From positions 372,001 through 436,000 of the forward strand of contig DASVTR010000013.1 in the NCBI GenBank assembly GCA_036387475.1: a DNA stretch of 64,000 nt. Reading direction: 5' to 3'. Positions 35,455-43,553 of the stretch are shown here, piece by piece. The notes beneath the pieces were generated by a model that saw nothing but the letters and a program-made list of their open reading frames with translations, was not told the origin of the DNA and did not search any database. Position numbers and translations under genes: made by a program. Source of the DNA: DASVTR01 sp036387475. GTDB lineage: Bacteria > Acidobacteriota > Blastocatellia > Pyrinomonadales > Pyrinomonadaceae. Each line of letters opens with the position of its first letter. The stretch's first letter is position 1.

Positions 35455-35474
35455 GTGAGCCGACTGCCGCTCAC
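35455..35474. promoter_or_regulatory. Candidate operator dyad upstream of the LuxR-type gene
   Basis: GTGAGC at 35455-35460 and GCTCAC at 35469-35474 are perfect reverse complements separated by 8 bases, giving a 20-base dyad. It lies 36 bases upstream of the regulator start codon and in the divergent region with the 151-aa gene. This size and spacing suits a dimeric HTH regulator, but no second copy was found, so the role is speculative. Confidence 0.3.
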
Positions 35475-35608
35475 ATGAATAGGGAGTTAAATCCGCGAGT
35501 CAGTTTTCCAAGTACCCAAACTGTATGGTTAATTTAAGTTTAAGACAGCAGAGTTTTGCGACTTGCTGCTTCCCGCCCCTGTGTCTATTGTAGCCGCGCG
35601 TAGCCTAA

Positions 35609-35638
35609 CTTCGTGATGGCTTCCGTGTCAAGTTATAA
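35609..35638 (+). promoter_or_regulatory. Candidate sigma-70-type promoter for the small secreted protein gene
   Basis: A perfect TATAAT at 35633-35638 with a weak -35 (TTCGTG, 35609-35614) 18 bases upstream. It lies 46 bases before the ATG at 35684, which has a good AAGAGGTG ribosome-binding site. The -10 match is strong but the -35 is poor, so confidence is moderate. Confidence 0.45.
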
Positions 35639-35683
35639 TACACGCCTTCTCACGGCGAGGCTATCAAGCCAAGAGGTGAATTG

Positions 35684-36136
35684 ATGTATAAGCTCAGGAT
35701 AATCGCGGCAATTATTATCTTTCCTCTGCTTGTCTCCCTCGCAGCGCAGGCTAACATCGGGCAGAGCAGGAAGAAACGCCTGGGAGCGGCTAAACGAATG
35801 GAGACGGTTTCAATCGGCGACTGGGGCGGTCAACACGTCCAGATGGAAGTCAGCAGAGACGGCGCGCAACTCGATTTCGACTGCGCTCATGCGACCATCA
35901 GTCAGCCCCTGAAACTCGACCGCAGCCGAAGATTCGACGTGAAGGGCTTCTACGCGCAGGAGCATGGCGGGCCAATTCGCGCCGACGAAGACCAAAATGG
36001 CAGCCCTGCCCGTTTTAAAGGAAGCCTCAACGGGAAAACGCTGACGCTGATGGTGACGCTCGAAGGCTCTGCGGAATCAATCGGCCCATTCACGCTTCGA
36101 TTCGGGCAAGCCCCACGCATAGTCAAGTGCCTGTAG
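35684..36136 (+). CDS. Small secreted protein of unknown function
   Basis: A 150-residue protein with a clear signal peptide (MYKLRIIAAIIIFPLLVSLA, cleavage probably after AQA). The mature part is polar and beta-rich: ISIGDWGGQ-like ETVSIGDWGGQHVQMEVSRD, ARLDFDCA-like AQLDFDCAHATISQPL, and GFYAQEHGGPIRADEDQNGS, ending LRFGQAPRIVKCL. Two cysteines (in DFDCAH and KCL) could form a disulfide. I do not recognise the family for certain; the fold looks like a compact beta sandwich. The ATG at 35684 follows AAGAGGTG; a TTG just before it is not preferred. Periplasmic or extracellular. Confidence 0.75.
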   Translation: MYKLRIIAAIIIFPLLVSLAAQANIGQSRKKRLGAAKRMETVSIGDWGGQHVQMEVSRDGAQLDFDCAHATISQPLKLDRSRRFDVKGFYAQEHGGPIRADEDQNGSPARFKGSLNGKTLTLMVTLEGSAESIGPFTLRFGQAPRIVKCL

Positions 36137-36308
36137 ATTACTTTTCCCTTTCTCCCGATTTAGATTCGCCGCTTCTCTCTTTACCCCTTCGCTTCTCTTT
36201 GAGAGATGCTACGGCTGCTGGTAGTAGATGTTTTCCGCTGCGACAATCCCCTGTCTGTTCACTGCTCACTGCGGTTCTGCTTCGGAGGCTTTACGCCGAT
36301 TCAGAATT

Positions 36309-36337
36309 TTGACGGGTGAAAGATAAAGCGGAATAGT
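36309..36337 (+). promoter_or_regulatory. Candidate sigma-70-type promoter for the TonB-dependent receptor gene
   Basis: TTGACG at 36309-36314 and AATAGT at 36332-36337 are separated by 17 bases, matching the consensus at five and four of six positions. The element ends 58 bases before the ATG at 36396. Confidence 0.4.
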
Positions 36338-36395
36338 TCCGTTGTCCCGCGTCAACCCCCTTTATGCGATAGCTTCGACGAAAGAGGTCTTCACC

Positions 36396-39149
36396 ATGAA
36401 GAGAACACATTTTTTCTCACTCACGCTGGCCTTAGCATTGTTGGCCCAAACGCTGTTGCTTCAAACGCCGACGGCGCTCGCTCAGCAAAGCTCACGCGGG
36501 CAGGTTACCGGAACAGTGAAGGACACGCGCGACGCGTTCGTCAACGAAGCGCGGGTGGCGCTCATCAATTCGCAACAGGCGCTCCTTGGCATGACCCGTA
36601 CAGACAACTCCGGTAATTTCAGTTTCAAAGATGTGCCCGCCGGTGCTTATGTCCTGATGATTTCCCGCCCGGATTTCAGCCGCCAGCGCTTGCCTGTGCA
36701 GGTGACGGAGGGCGACACGACCACTCTGAGCATAGTGTTGGAAGTGAACCCCGTGAGCGAGCAAGTGACAGTGACGGCGGAAGCCGGACAGGTCGCTGAT
36801 GCGCGCAGCATAGACCAGCAAGTGAACGTCATAGACGAGCGAGAGATTTTAGAACGCGCGCCGGAAGTCGTCGCGCAGGTGGTTGACGAAGAACCGGGCG
36901 TCAATTTGCAACGCACGAGTCCGTCTTTGAGCGCGGTGTTCGTGCGCGGGCTGACGGGCAGAAACGTGGCCGTCTATGTTGACGGTGTTCGTTACACGAC
37001 GAGCGCGCAGCGCGGCGGCGTCGGCACGTTCTTTAGTCTCATAGAGCCGTCGAGCCTTGAAGCGGTCGAAGTACTGCGTGGGCCAAACAGTTCGCAATAC
37101 GGCTCGGACGTGCTCGGCGGCGTCGTCAACTTTATTTCACGCACGCCCGCCTACGGCGGCAACGACGGCGAATGGCACGGCAACACGAACGTCTTTTACT
37201 CGTCTGTGACCAACGGCTTCGGCGGCAACACATTGTTCACCTACGGCACGCGGCGCTACGGAATGCTGCTCAACTTAAACGCACGCCGCATCAACCGCCT
37301 GCGTCCCGGCAACGGCATTGATTCGCACTCGGCCTTAACGCGCTTTCTCGGCATTCCTTCAGACATCTTGGGCGAGCGCCTTCCAGACACGGCCTTTACG
37401 CAGTACGGCGGATTGTTTCGCACCAACTTCAACCTCAACGATACGACCCAACTGCTTTTCAGCTACGCGCGAAATCAGCAGGACGGAGGCCGCCGCTACG
37501 ACCAACTGCTGGGAGGCGACGGCAACCTCATCGCAGACCTGCGTAATCTTATGACTGACCTCTTCTACGCGCGGCTCGTCAAGCAAAACTTAGGCTTCTT
37601 CGATAACGCTTCGTTCACCTTTTCTTATAACGGGCAACGCGAGGAGCGCATCAATCAAGGCGGACAGGGCGACCCGAACGGCGCTATCACTTCGCAGCGC
37701 GAGCGCACGAACGTCTTAGGCTTCAACTTCAACCTTGACAAGCGAATCGGTGAGCGCAACACACTCTTGTTTGGCGGCGACATTTACCGCGATAAGATTT
37801 CCGCCCCGGCTTACACTTTGAATCCTGTGACGAGGGTCACGACGCCCTCGCGCCCGCGTATCCCGAATGGCGCGCGTTATCTTTCCTACGGCGTCTTTGT
37901 GCAGGACGTGTTCACTGTCGTACCCGAACGCCTGCGCTTGAGCGGAGCGTTGCGCTACAGTGTTGCGTCTTACAAATCAGAAGCGGAGAACGCCCCGCTC
38001 GGCAGTAATGGTCGCCCGCTGTTTCCAGACGACAGCGCACGCTTCGATGCTCTTTCGGGTCGCATCGGCGCGGTCTTTCACGTCGTCGGCGGCTTCGACA
38101 TCGCCGCGAAATACACGCGCGGCTTTCGCGCCCCGAACACAACTGACCTGGGAATCATCGGCCTTGTCGGCAACGGCTTTGAAGTTGATGCTTCGACCGC
38201 CGCCAGCCTCGGCGGCTTTATCGGCACGACCGCCGGAAACGACGCTGTCTCAAGCGGCATTCCCATCACGCGCCTTGGCCCTGAAACAAGCGACAGCTTC
38301 GACCTTAGTTTTCGCTATACCCGCCCGCGCTTCCGGGCCGAGCTAACGGGTTTTACGAATAAACTGAATGATGTTTATTTCGACCAGGCCCTAGTCTTAC
38401 CGCCCGGCGCGGTCGGAACATTTTTGGGTAGCGAGCAGATTGTTTCTCAAAACGCCAATGGCCTTGTGTTCGTCGCCGCCGCTACGAGTCCTGTGCTGGT
38501 GCGCGTCAACTACGACGATGCGCGCTTCAACGGCGTGGAAGCAAACGCCGAAGCGAGCCTCACGGACAATTTCACCTTTAACGGCAACTTCACATACATC
38601 CGCGCGCACAGCCTGCTTAATGGTCTTCCGCCGAACATTGAAGGCGGCGTGCCGCCTGCGACAGGCTTCCTCAGCCTGCGTTATCAACCGCGCGGGTCGT
38701 CGCGCTTTTACATCGAAGCCTACTCGACACTCGCCGCACGCCAGCGGCGTCTCTCATCGCTCGACCTGGCCGACCGTCGCACGGGCGCGGCTCGCACACG
38801 CGCTCAAATCGCCAACTTCTTTAATCGCGGAGCACGCGTGCGCGGACTCGTTCAGAACGGCATTCTGCTCGCGACGGGCGAGACTCTCAGCCAGGTACAA
38901 AACCGTGTGCTACCCATCGGCGCGACGATCAACGGCGTCACAATCGTTAATAACTCGACGGCTGTCCCGCTTTTCGACCATCTTCCCGGCTACGGGCTGG
39001 TCGGACTGCGCGGCGCGTTTCGCTTTGGCGAACGCTCCGAAGTCTTCGTCGATTTCGAGAACATCGCCGACAAATCATATCGCGGCATCAGTTGGGGCGT
39101 TGACGGCGCAGGTCGCGGCGTGACGCTGCGCTACAGATATAAATTCTAA
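36396..39149 (+). CDS. TonB-dependent outer membrane receptor with carboxypeptidase regulatory-like domain
   Basis: A 917-residue outer-membrane receptor. Signal peptide 1-30 (MKRTHFFSLTLALALLAQTL, ending in ALAQQ). Residues about 33-115 form a carboxypeptidase-regulatory-like beta sandwich (RGQVTGTVKDTRDAFVNEAR; SGNFSFKDVPAGAYVLMISR). The plug domain follows (about 135-255: VFVRGLTGRNVAVYVDGVRY; LRGPNSSQYGSDVLGGVVNF), then a large beta barrel with DSFDLSFRYTRPRF and a terminal strand LRYRYKF ending in Phe, the usual barrel-assembly signal. Such receptors import ligands too large for porins; the substrate is unknown. Start 36396 follows AAAGAGGT; an upstream TTG-type extension (36342) lacks a signal sequence start and is rejected. 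Confidence 0.93.
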   Translation: MKRTHFFSLTLALALLAQTLLLQTPTALAQQSSRGQVTGTVKDTRDAFVNEARVALINSQQALLGMTRTDNSGNFSFKDVPAGAYVLMISRPDFSRQRLPVQVTEGDTTTLSIVLEVNPVSEQVTVTAEAGQVADARSIDQQVNVIDEREILERAPEVVAQVVDEEPGVNLQRTSPSLSAVFVRGLTGRNVAVYVDGVRYTTSAQRGGVGTFFSLIEPSSLEAVEVLRGPNSSQYGSDVLGGVVNFISRTPAYGGNDGEWHGNTNVFYSSVTNGFGGNTLFTYGTRRYGMLLNLNARRINRLRPGNGIDSHSALTRFLGIPSDILGERLPDTAFTQYGGLFRTNFNLNDTTQLLFSYARNQQDGGRRYDQLLGGDGNLIADLRNLMTDLFYARLVKQNLGFFDNASFTFSYNGQREERINQGGQGDPNGAITSQRERTNVLGFNFNLDKRIGERNTLLFGGDIYRDKISAPAYTLNPVTRVTTPSRPRIPNGARYLSYGVFVQDVFTVVPERLRLSGALRYSVASYKSEAENAPLGSNGRPLFPDDSARFDALSGRIGAVFHVVGGFDIAAKYTRGFRAPNTTDLGIIGLVGNGFEVDASTAASLGGFIGTTAGNDAVSSGIPITRLGPETSDSFDLSFRYTRPRFRAELTGFTNKLNDVYFDQALVLPPGAVGTFLGSEQIVSQNANGLVFVAAATSPVLVRVNYDDARFNGVEANAEASLTDNFTFNGNFTYIRAHSLLNGLPPNIEGGVPPATGFLSLRYQPRGSSRFYIEAYSTLAARQRRLSSLDLADRRTGAARTRAQIANFFNRGARVRGLVQNGILLATGETLSQVQNRVLPIGATINGVTIVNNSTAVPLFDHLPGYGLVGLRGAFRFGERSEVFVDFENIADKSYRGISWGVDGAGRGVTLRYRYKF

Positions 39150-39184
39150 TTTTTGCAATCGAACGATGATTGAAAGACAAGCTA

Positions 39185-39217
39185 CGGCCCGCCGGTTCGC
39201 ATTGAATCGGCGGGCCG
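39185..39217 (+). terminator. Strong hairpin after the TonB receptor gene, possible terminator
   Basis: CGGCCCGCCG at 39185-39194 pairs with CGGCGGGCCG at 39208-39217, extendable by four inner pairs to a five-base loop. It starts 36 bases after the receptor stop. There is no T-run after it, so it may be a processing or factor-assisted site rather than a classical intrinsic terminator. Confidence 0.4.
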
Positions 39218-39277
39218 CAAGTACGCGCTTGTGTGAAGTTGGCAACTTTGCGTCAAGTCTTGTAAGATCAGTGGCCC

Positions 39278-40054
39278 ATGAGACGCTATCTACCTTTCGT
39301 TATTATCGGCGCAGTTTTGGCTATCGCAGTAGCTTCGGTTCTGCTCTTGACACGTTCGTCGAATAAAGCGAGCGAGACGCAGTTTACGGCCTCGCCGAGT
39401 CCGACCGCATCTCAGTCCGGCGCATCGCCTTACGCTCCGCTTGGCTCAACCGCGCCCGGCGCTCAGCCGCCGCACGTCCGTGGCGGAAAGAACGCTGTTA
39501 TTACGCTCGAAGAGTTTGGCGATTACCAGTGCCCACCCTGCGGAGCGCTTTTTCGCGAGTTGAAGAAGATCGAAGCGGAGTATGGCGAGCAGTTGCGTCT
39601 TATCTTTCGTCATTATCCAATCGTGGAGCGCCATAAGCACGCGCTTGCAGCCGCGCAGGCCGTCGAAGCCGCAGGGCTGCAAAATAAATTCTGGGAGATG
39701 CACGACCGGATTTACGAGACGCAGGCTGACTGGGCCGAAAAGGACGACGCACGCGCCATCTTCACCAATTACGCGCGCGAGTTGCGGCTCGATGTCGAAC
39801 GCTTTACGCGCGACATGAACAGCAGTGAAGCCGAAGCGAGGATTGTCGCCGATCGCCGACGAGCAGCAGCGATGGGCGTGCAGGGAACGCCGACACTCTT
39901 CGTCAACGGTCGCCAGTTGCGTTCCGACGCGATGTCCCCGGAATTGATGCGCCAGGCAATAGATTCAATGCTCATTCCAAAATCTGTCGAGAGTAATAAA
40001 ACACCCGGTTCACCTGTTAAAAATGGCCCCGGCTCGCCCGTTAAAAAAGACTAA
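39278..40054 (+). CDS. DsbA-like thiol-disulfide oxidoreductase
   Basis: A 258-residue exported thioredoxin-fold protein. An N-terminal membrane anchor or signal (YLPFVIIGAVLAIAVASVLL) is followed by a Ser/Pro-rich linker. The thioredoxin domain (about 60-235) has ITLEEFGDYQCPPCGALF with the redox motif CPPC at 85-88, and GVQGTPTLFVNGRQL with the cis-proline. An alpha-helical insertion (HALAAAQAVEAAGLQNKFWE) is typical of DSBA_oxidoreductase family proteins. It probably oxidises or isomerises secreted proteins outside the cytoplasmic membrane. The C-terminal tail repeats a G-S-P-V-K motif, and its last 32 bases overlap the downstream VKOR gene, its likely redox partner. Confidence 0.92.
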   Translation: MRRYLPFVIIGAVLAIAVASVLLLTRSSNKASETQFTASPSPTASQSGASPYAPLGSTAPGAQPPHVRGGKNAVITLEEFGDYQCPPCGALFRELKKIEAEYGEQLRLIFRHYPIVERHKHALAAAQAVEAAGLQNKFWEMHDRIYETQADWAEKDDARAIFTNYARELRLDVERFTRDMNSSEAEARIVADRRRAAAMGVQGTPTLFVNGRQLRSDAMSPELMRQAIDSMLIPKSVESNKTPGSPVKNGPGSPVKKD

Positions 40055-40493
40055 GAAAGATGACGTGCGGGCGCAGCCGCGTTGGCTTTATATAGCCGCC
40101 GCCGCTTTAGCGCTCGTCGGCCTCGCCGACTCGATTTACCTGACAGTTCAGCATCTCAACGGACAGGGCGTGCAATGCACCGTCACTACCGGCTGTGAAG
40201 AGGTGTTGACGAGCGCCTATGCGACCATCGGCGGCTATCCGCTGGCCGCCTTCGGTGCGGCGGCTTACTTCACCGCCTTCAGCCTCGCAACACTCGTGCT
40301 GTTCAACTACGTTTCGGCGCGAAAGCTGCTCTTTTATCTCGTCATGTTGATGCTGCTCGTCTCTCTGTTTTTAATCTACGTGCAGGCATTTGTGCTCGGC
40401 AAATGGTGTCAGTATTGTTTGCTTTCGGCTGCTGTCACTTTCTGTTTGACGGCAATTGTGCTCATCGATCGTTTCTCTCGCGCGAGGGGATGA
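40023..40493 (+). CDS. Vitamin K epoxide reductase (VKOR) family protein
   Basis: A 156-residue four-helix membrane protein of the VKOR family. Membrane segments begin near residue 20 (WLYIAAAALALVGLADSIYL). The loop cysteines are C52 and C58 (QCTVTTGCEEVL), and the active-site pair is in WCQYC, C129 and C132. A conserved S/T-A-Y-A-T-I-G-G-Y-P-L region follows helix 1. VKOR re-oxidises a DsbA-like partner using quinone, replacing DsbB. It overlaps the DsbA-like gene by 32 bases in another frame, supporting a coupled pair. ATG at 40023; a GTG sixteen codons later is a less likely alternative. Confidence 0.92.
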   Translation: MAPARPLKKTKKDDVRAQPRWLYIAAAALALVGLADSIYLTVQHLNGQGVQCTVTTGCEEVLTSAYATIGGYPLAAFGAAAYFTAFSLATLVLFNYVSARKLLFYLVMLMLLVSLFLIYVQAFVLGKWCQYCLLSAAVTFCLTAIVLIDRFSRARG

Positions 40494-40558
40494 CTCGAAG
40501 CCGCTCGCTTCTCTTTTCCGCACAGGCTCTCAAATGAATTGGTAAGGATTCCGCCGCC

Positions 40559-42961
40559 ATGACAAGAATCAAGCTGCTGCTCGCCTTCGCTCTGCTTGTC
40601 GCTTTACTTCAAGCCACCGGCATCACTCGCCCGCAAAAAGTTTCGGCGGCCCTGGCTCCACACGTCGAAGGCGAATTGCTGTTGAAGTTCGAGGGCGGCG
40701 CGGCTACGATTTTAGCCCCGATGGTGAACGCCCAAATTGGCGCACAGCTTCTTGAAGAGTTTTCTTTCATTGGTTGGCAACGCGTGCGACTGCCGGAGGG
40801 GATGAGCGTCGGCGCAGCTTTGGAGCGTTACCAAAGAATGCCGGGTGTCGTCGCGGCGCAGCCCAACTATCTCTACCATCTCAACGCAACTCCCAATGAC
40901 CCCAATTTCACACAGGCCCAGATGTACGGGATGTTCAAGATTCAAGCCCCCGCTGCATGGGACACCTCGACGGGCAGCGCCGCTGTCATCGTCGCAGTCA
41001 TCGACACCGGCATCCTTTACACGCACGAAGACCTCGCCGCAAACATGTGGCATAACCCAGGCGAAATCGCTGCCAATGGTATTGACGACGACAGCAACGG
41101 TTTCATAGACGATGTTTACGGCATTGATCTGGCAAACCATGATTCAGACCCGACCGACGATTACGGGCACGGAACGCACGTCGCAGGGACTATCGGCGCG
41201 GTCGGCAACAACTCGAAAGGCGTGGTCGGCGTCAACTGGAACGTGCGCATTATGGCCGTCAAGCTTCATGACAGCAGCGGCAACGCGACCGCCGCCAATG
41301 CAGCCGCCGCCTTTCAATACATCACGATGATGAGAAATCGCGGCATCAACATACGCGTCTCCAATAATAGCTGGGGCGGCCCGCCCGAAGCAGCCGGTTA
41401 CGATCAGGTGCTCAAGGATGCCATTGATGCAGCGGGCGCAGCGGATATTCTGAACGTCTTCGCCGCCGGAAATAATGGGCGCGATATTGACGCTGCTCCC
41501 TCTTATCCGGCCAGCTACAATTCTCCGAGCATTCTGTCAGTCGCTTCTTCTACCAGCACAGACGCGCGGTCTTCATTCTCAAACTGGGGCGCGACGAGCG
41601 TTGACTTGGCTGCCCCCGGCTCTAATATCCTGAGCACAATCAATAACAGCAACACTTCCTACGGAACATTAAGCGGCACTTCGATGGCGTCGCCGCACGC
41701 GGCGGGCGCTGCCGCACTGCTTGCTGCTTACAACAGCACGCTTAATGCTGCCTCGCTCAAAGCGACGCTGATGAATAGCGTTGACGTGTTGCCGCAGTGG
41801 CAGGGCCTTGTCGTCAGCAATGGTCGTCTGAACGTGGCACGTGCGCTGCAAAGCCCAACAACCTGCGCCTTCACGCTCTCTCAGTTGGCCCAATCATTTC
41901 CACGAAGCGGCGGAAGCTTCAGCGTCAACGTGACTGCTCCAGGCGGGTGCAGTTGGTCGGCCAGCAGTAACGCTGGTTGGATTACTATTACAAGCGGTGC
42001 GCTCGGCAGCGGAAACGGGACTGTCAACTTTCAAGTCGCAACTAATCCCGGCGCGACTTCAAGAACTGGCACGTTGAATATCGCCGGACAGATTTTCACC
42101 ATCACGCAGGCTGGTCTTGTCGCCTTCGATTTCAACGGCGACGGAAAGTGTGACATCGCCGTCTGGAATCCTCAGAATGGCGTCTGGTCTATCGGCAACG
42201 GCTCGGACGGCACGCCGGGCATTCAGCATGAATGGGGGCGCGGCGATTTGGGCGACCAGCCTGTGCCCGCAGACTATGACGGAGACGGCAGGACGGACAT
42301 CTCCATCTGGCGTCAGCCCGAAGGCAGTTGGTACATCATACGCAGCACTGCTGGCGGTTTCTCGCAGAACTGGGGCAGCGGCAATGATCGTCCCGTCCCG
42401 GCTGATTATGACGGTGACGGACGTGCCGATGTCGCAGTCTTCCGTCCAGACGAAGGCAACTGGTATATACGCAATAGCTCGAATGGTACGGGCACGGTGC
42501 GCGGCTGGGGTATGACGGGCGATAAGCCCGTGCCAGCAGACTACGACGGCGACGGTAAAGCTGACATCGCCATCTTTCGTTCATCGGAAGGCAACTGGTA
42601 CATCATTCGCAGTTCCAATAACACAGTGCTGATGCGCGGCTGGGGTGAAAGCACGGACAGGCCTGTGCCCGCAGATTATGACGGTGATGGAAAGTGTGAC
42701 ATCGCTGTCTGGCGTCCATCAACCGGCGGCTGGTACGTCATATTGAGCATAAGCGGCTCTGCGAGCGTGAAGAGTTGGGGCGTGTCAAGCGATGTGCCCG
42801 TGCCCGGTGATTATGACGGCGACGGCAAAACTGACGTAGCCATCTGGCGCGGGGCGGAAGGCAACTGGTACATCATTAAAAGCGCGACTGGCGCGGGCAG
42901 CGTGCAGAATCTAGGCTCCGACAACTCTAAGCCCGTGCCGTCTGTTTACATTGTGCCGTAA
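40559..42961 (+). CDS. Secreted S8 (subtilisin-like) serine protease with FG-GAP repeats
   Basis: An 800-residue secreted protease. Signal peptide 1-30 (LLLAFALLVALLQATGIT). A propeptide-like region (about 35-115: EGELLLKFEGGAATILAPMV; PGVVAAQPNYLYHLN) precedes the catalytic domain with D149 (VAVIDTGI), H204 (HGTHVAGT) and S375 (GTSMASPHAAG). About 440-520 is a BACON-like domain (RSGGSFSVNVTAPGGCSWSA; GNGTVNFQVATNPGATSRTG). From about 522 six FG-GAP/VCBS repeats follow, ending PVPSVYIVP. It probably degrades extracellular protein; the repeats may form a beta propeller that binds calcium or the cell surface. A terminator follows the gene. Confidence 0.93.
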   Translation: MTRIKLLLAFALLVALLQATGITRPQKVSAALAPHVEGELLLKFEGGAATILAPMVNAQIGAQLLEEFSFIGWQRVRLPEGMSVGAALERYQRMPGVVAAQPNYLYHLNATPNDPNFTQAQMYGMFKIQAPAAWDTSTGSAAVIVAVIDTGILYTHEDLAANMWHNPGEIAANGIDDDSNGFIDDVYGIDLANHDSDPTDDYGHGTHVAGTIGAVGNNSKGVVGVNWNVRIMAVKLHDSSGNATAANAAAAFQYITMMRNRGINIRVSNNSWGGPPEAAGYDQVLKDAIDAAGAADILNVFAAGNNGRDIDAAPSYPASYNSPSILSVASSTSTDARSSFSNWGATSVDLAAPGSNILSTINNSNTSYGTLSGTSMASPHAAGAAALLAAYNSTLNAASLKATLMNSVDVLPQWQGLVVSNGRLNVARALQSPTTCAFTLSQLAQSFPRSGGSFSVNVTAPGGCSWSASSNAGWITITSGALGSGNGTVNFQVATNPGATSRTGTLNIAGQIFTITQAGLVAFDFNGDGKCDIAVWNPQNGVWSIGNGSDGTPGIQHEWGRGDLGDQPVPADYDGDGRTDISIWRQPEGSWYIIRSTAGGFSQNWGSGNDRPVPADYDGDGRADVAVFRPDEGNWYIRNSSNGTGTVRGWGMTGDKPVPADYDGDGKADIAIFRSSEGNWYIIRSSNNTVLMRGWGESTDRPVPADYDGDGKCDIAVWRPSTGGWYVILSISGSASVKSWGVSSDVPVPGDYDGDGKTDVAIWRGAEGNWYIIKSATGAGSVQNLGSDNSKPVPSVYIVP
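42118..42950 (+). repeat. Six FG-GAP/VCBS repeats in the S8 protease
   Basis: Six consecutive protein-level repeats of about 44-47 residues. Each has a D-x-D-G-D-G-x-x-D calcium-type loop, then I-A-x-W/F-R, G-x-W-Y-I and W-G before the next P-V-P. They have diverged at DNA level, so they are an old domain expansion rather than a recent tandem array. Confidence 0.85.
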
Positions 42962-43553
42962 GAATAATCGGCACGAAAATAATTCAAACACAAGCGGCGC
43001 ATCTCACACTCTGCGAAAGCGCGGCTGACAGGAAAAGCATTTGAAGAGGATTGAGCGCTCGCCCAATCCTCTTCTCTTTTTTTACGAAGAAGCATCCGCT
43101 CTTTTCTCAGAAACTCCAACCCTTTCGCCAGCATTTCAAGCATTCAAGCAAACCTCAAGTATTTCTCAAGAACGATCAGTATCATGTACCCATCGAAAAC
43201 CGGGATGTGCTTCGGCGAGCGGCGGGCGGCTCTTGATAAGCTCGCTATTTCGCTTTGAGCTATAGCTTTACGGTGATTATTTGCGCGGGATTTTGATTCG
43301 ATTACTAAAAAGAATCCTGACAGGAATTTTTTATTTAAACGGATTGCGACTTCGGGATTGCGAATGGTAATATCCGCGCAATCAATCGGCAATCCCCTTG
43401 TAATAAACAAGCGTTGGTTCTTCTTTATCGAGAACGACGCCTTTCTTCCCCCAAGCTCTATCAAGCTATCAACCCCCGACGTGTGAGGGGCAGGTTTGTT
43501 CGGCGCAACCTTGCCAACTTTGAATCGCCGCGACCCACAGGGAGTTTAAGAAG
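42962..43553. other. 592-base intergenic region between the S8 and M36 protease genes
   Basis: The first third holds the intrinsic terminator of the S8 gene (43043-43083). The rest is AT-richer than its surroundings. I found no convincing second gene, RNA structure or promoter hexamer pair. A GGGAG ribosome-binding site at 43540-43544 precedes the M36 start at 43554. A 106-codon frame on the minus strand shows no domain and is not called. Confidence 0.6.
43043..43083 (+). terminator. Intrinsic terminator after the S8 protease gene
   Basis: GAAGAGGATTG (43043-43053) pairs perfectly with CAATCCTCTTC (43064-43074) around a 10-base loop, followed by TCTTTTTTT (43075-43083). It lies 82 bases after the stop codon and is a textbook rho-independent terminator. 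Confidence 0.92.

Noticed and set aside
38440..39123. 227-codon open frame within the TonB receptor
   Set aside because: Alternative frame of a clear gene; serine/arginine-rich shadow.
43144..43464. 106-codon frame on the minus strand in the S8-M36 gap
   Set aside because: No motif and no convincing ribosome-binding site; the region also lies between two plus-strand genes.
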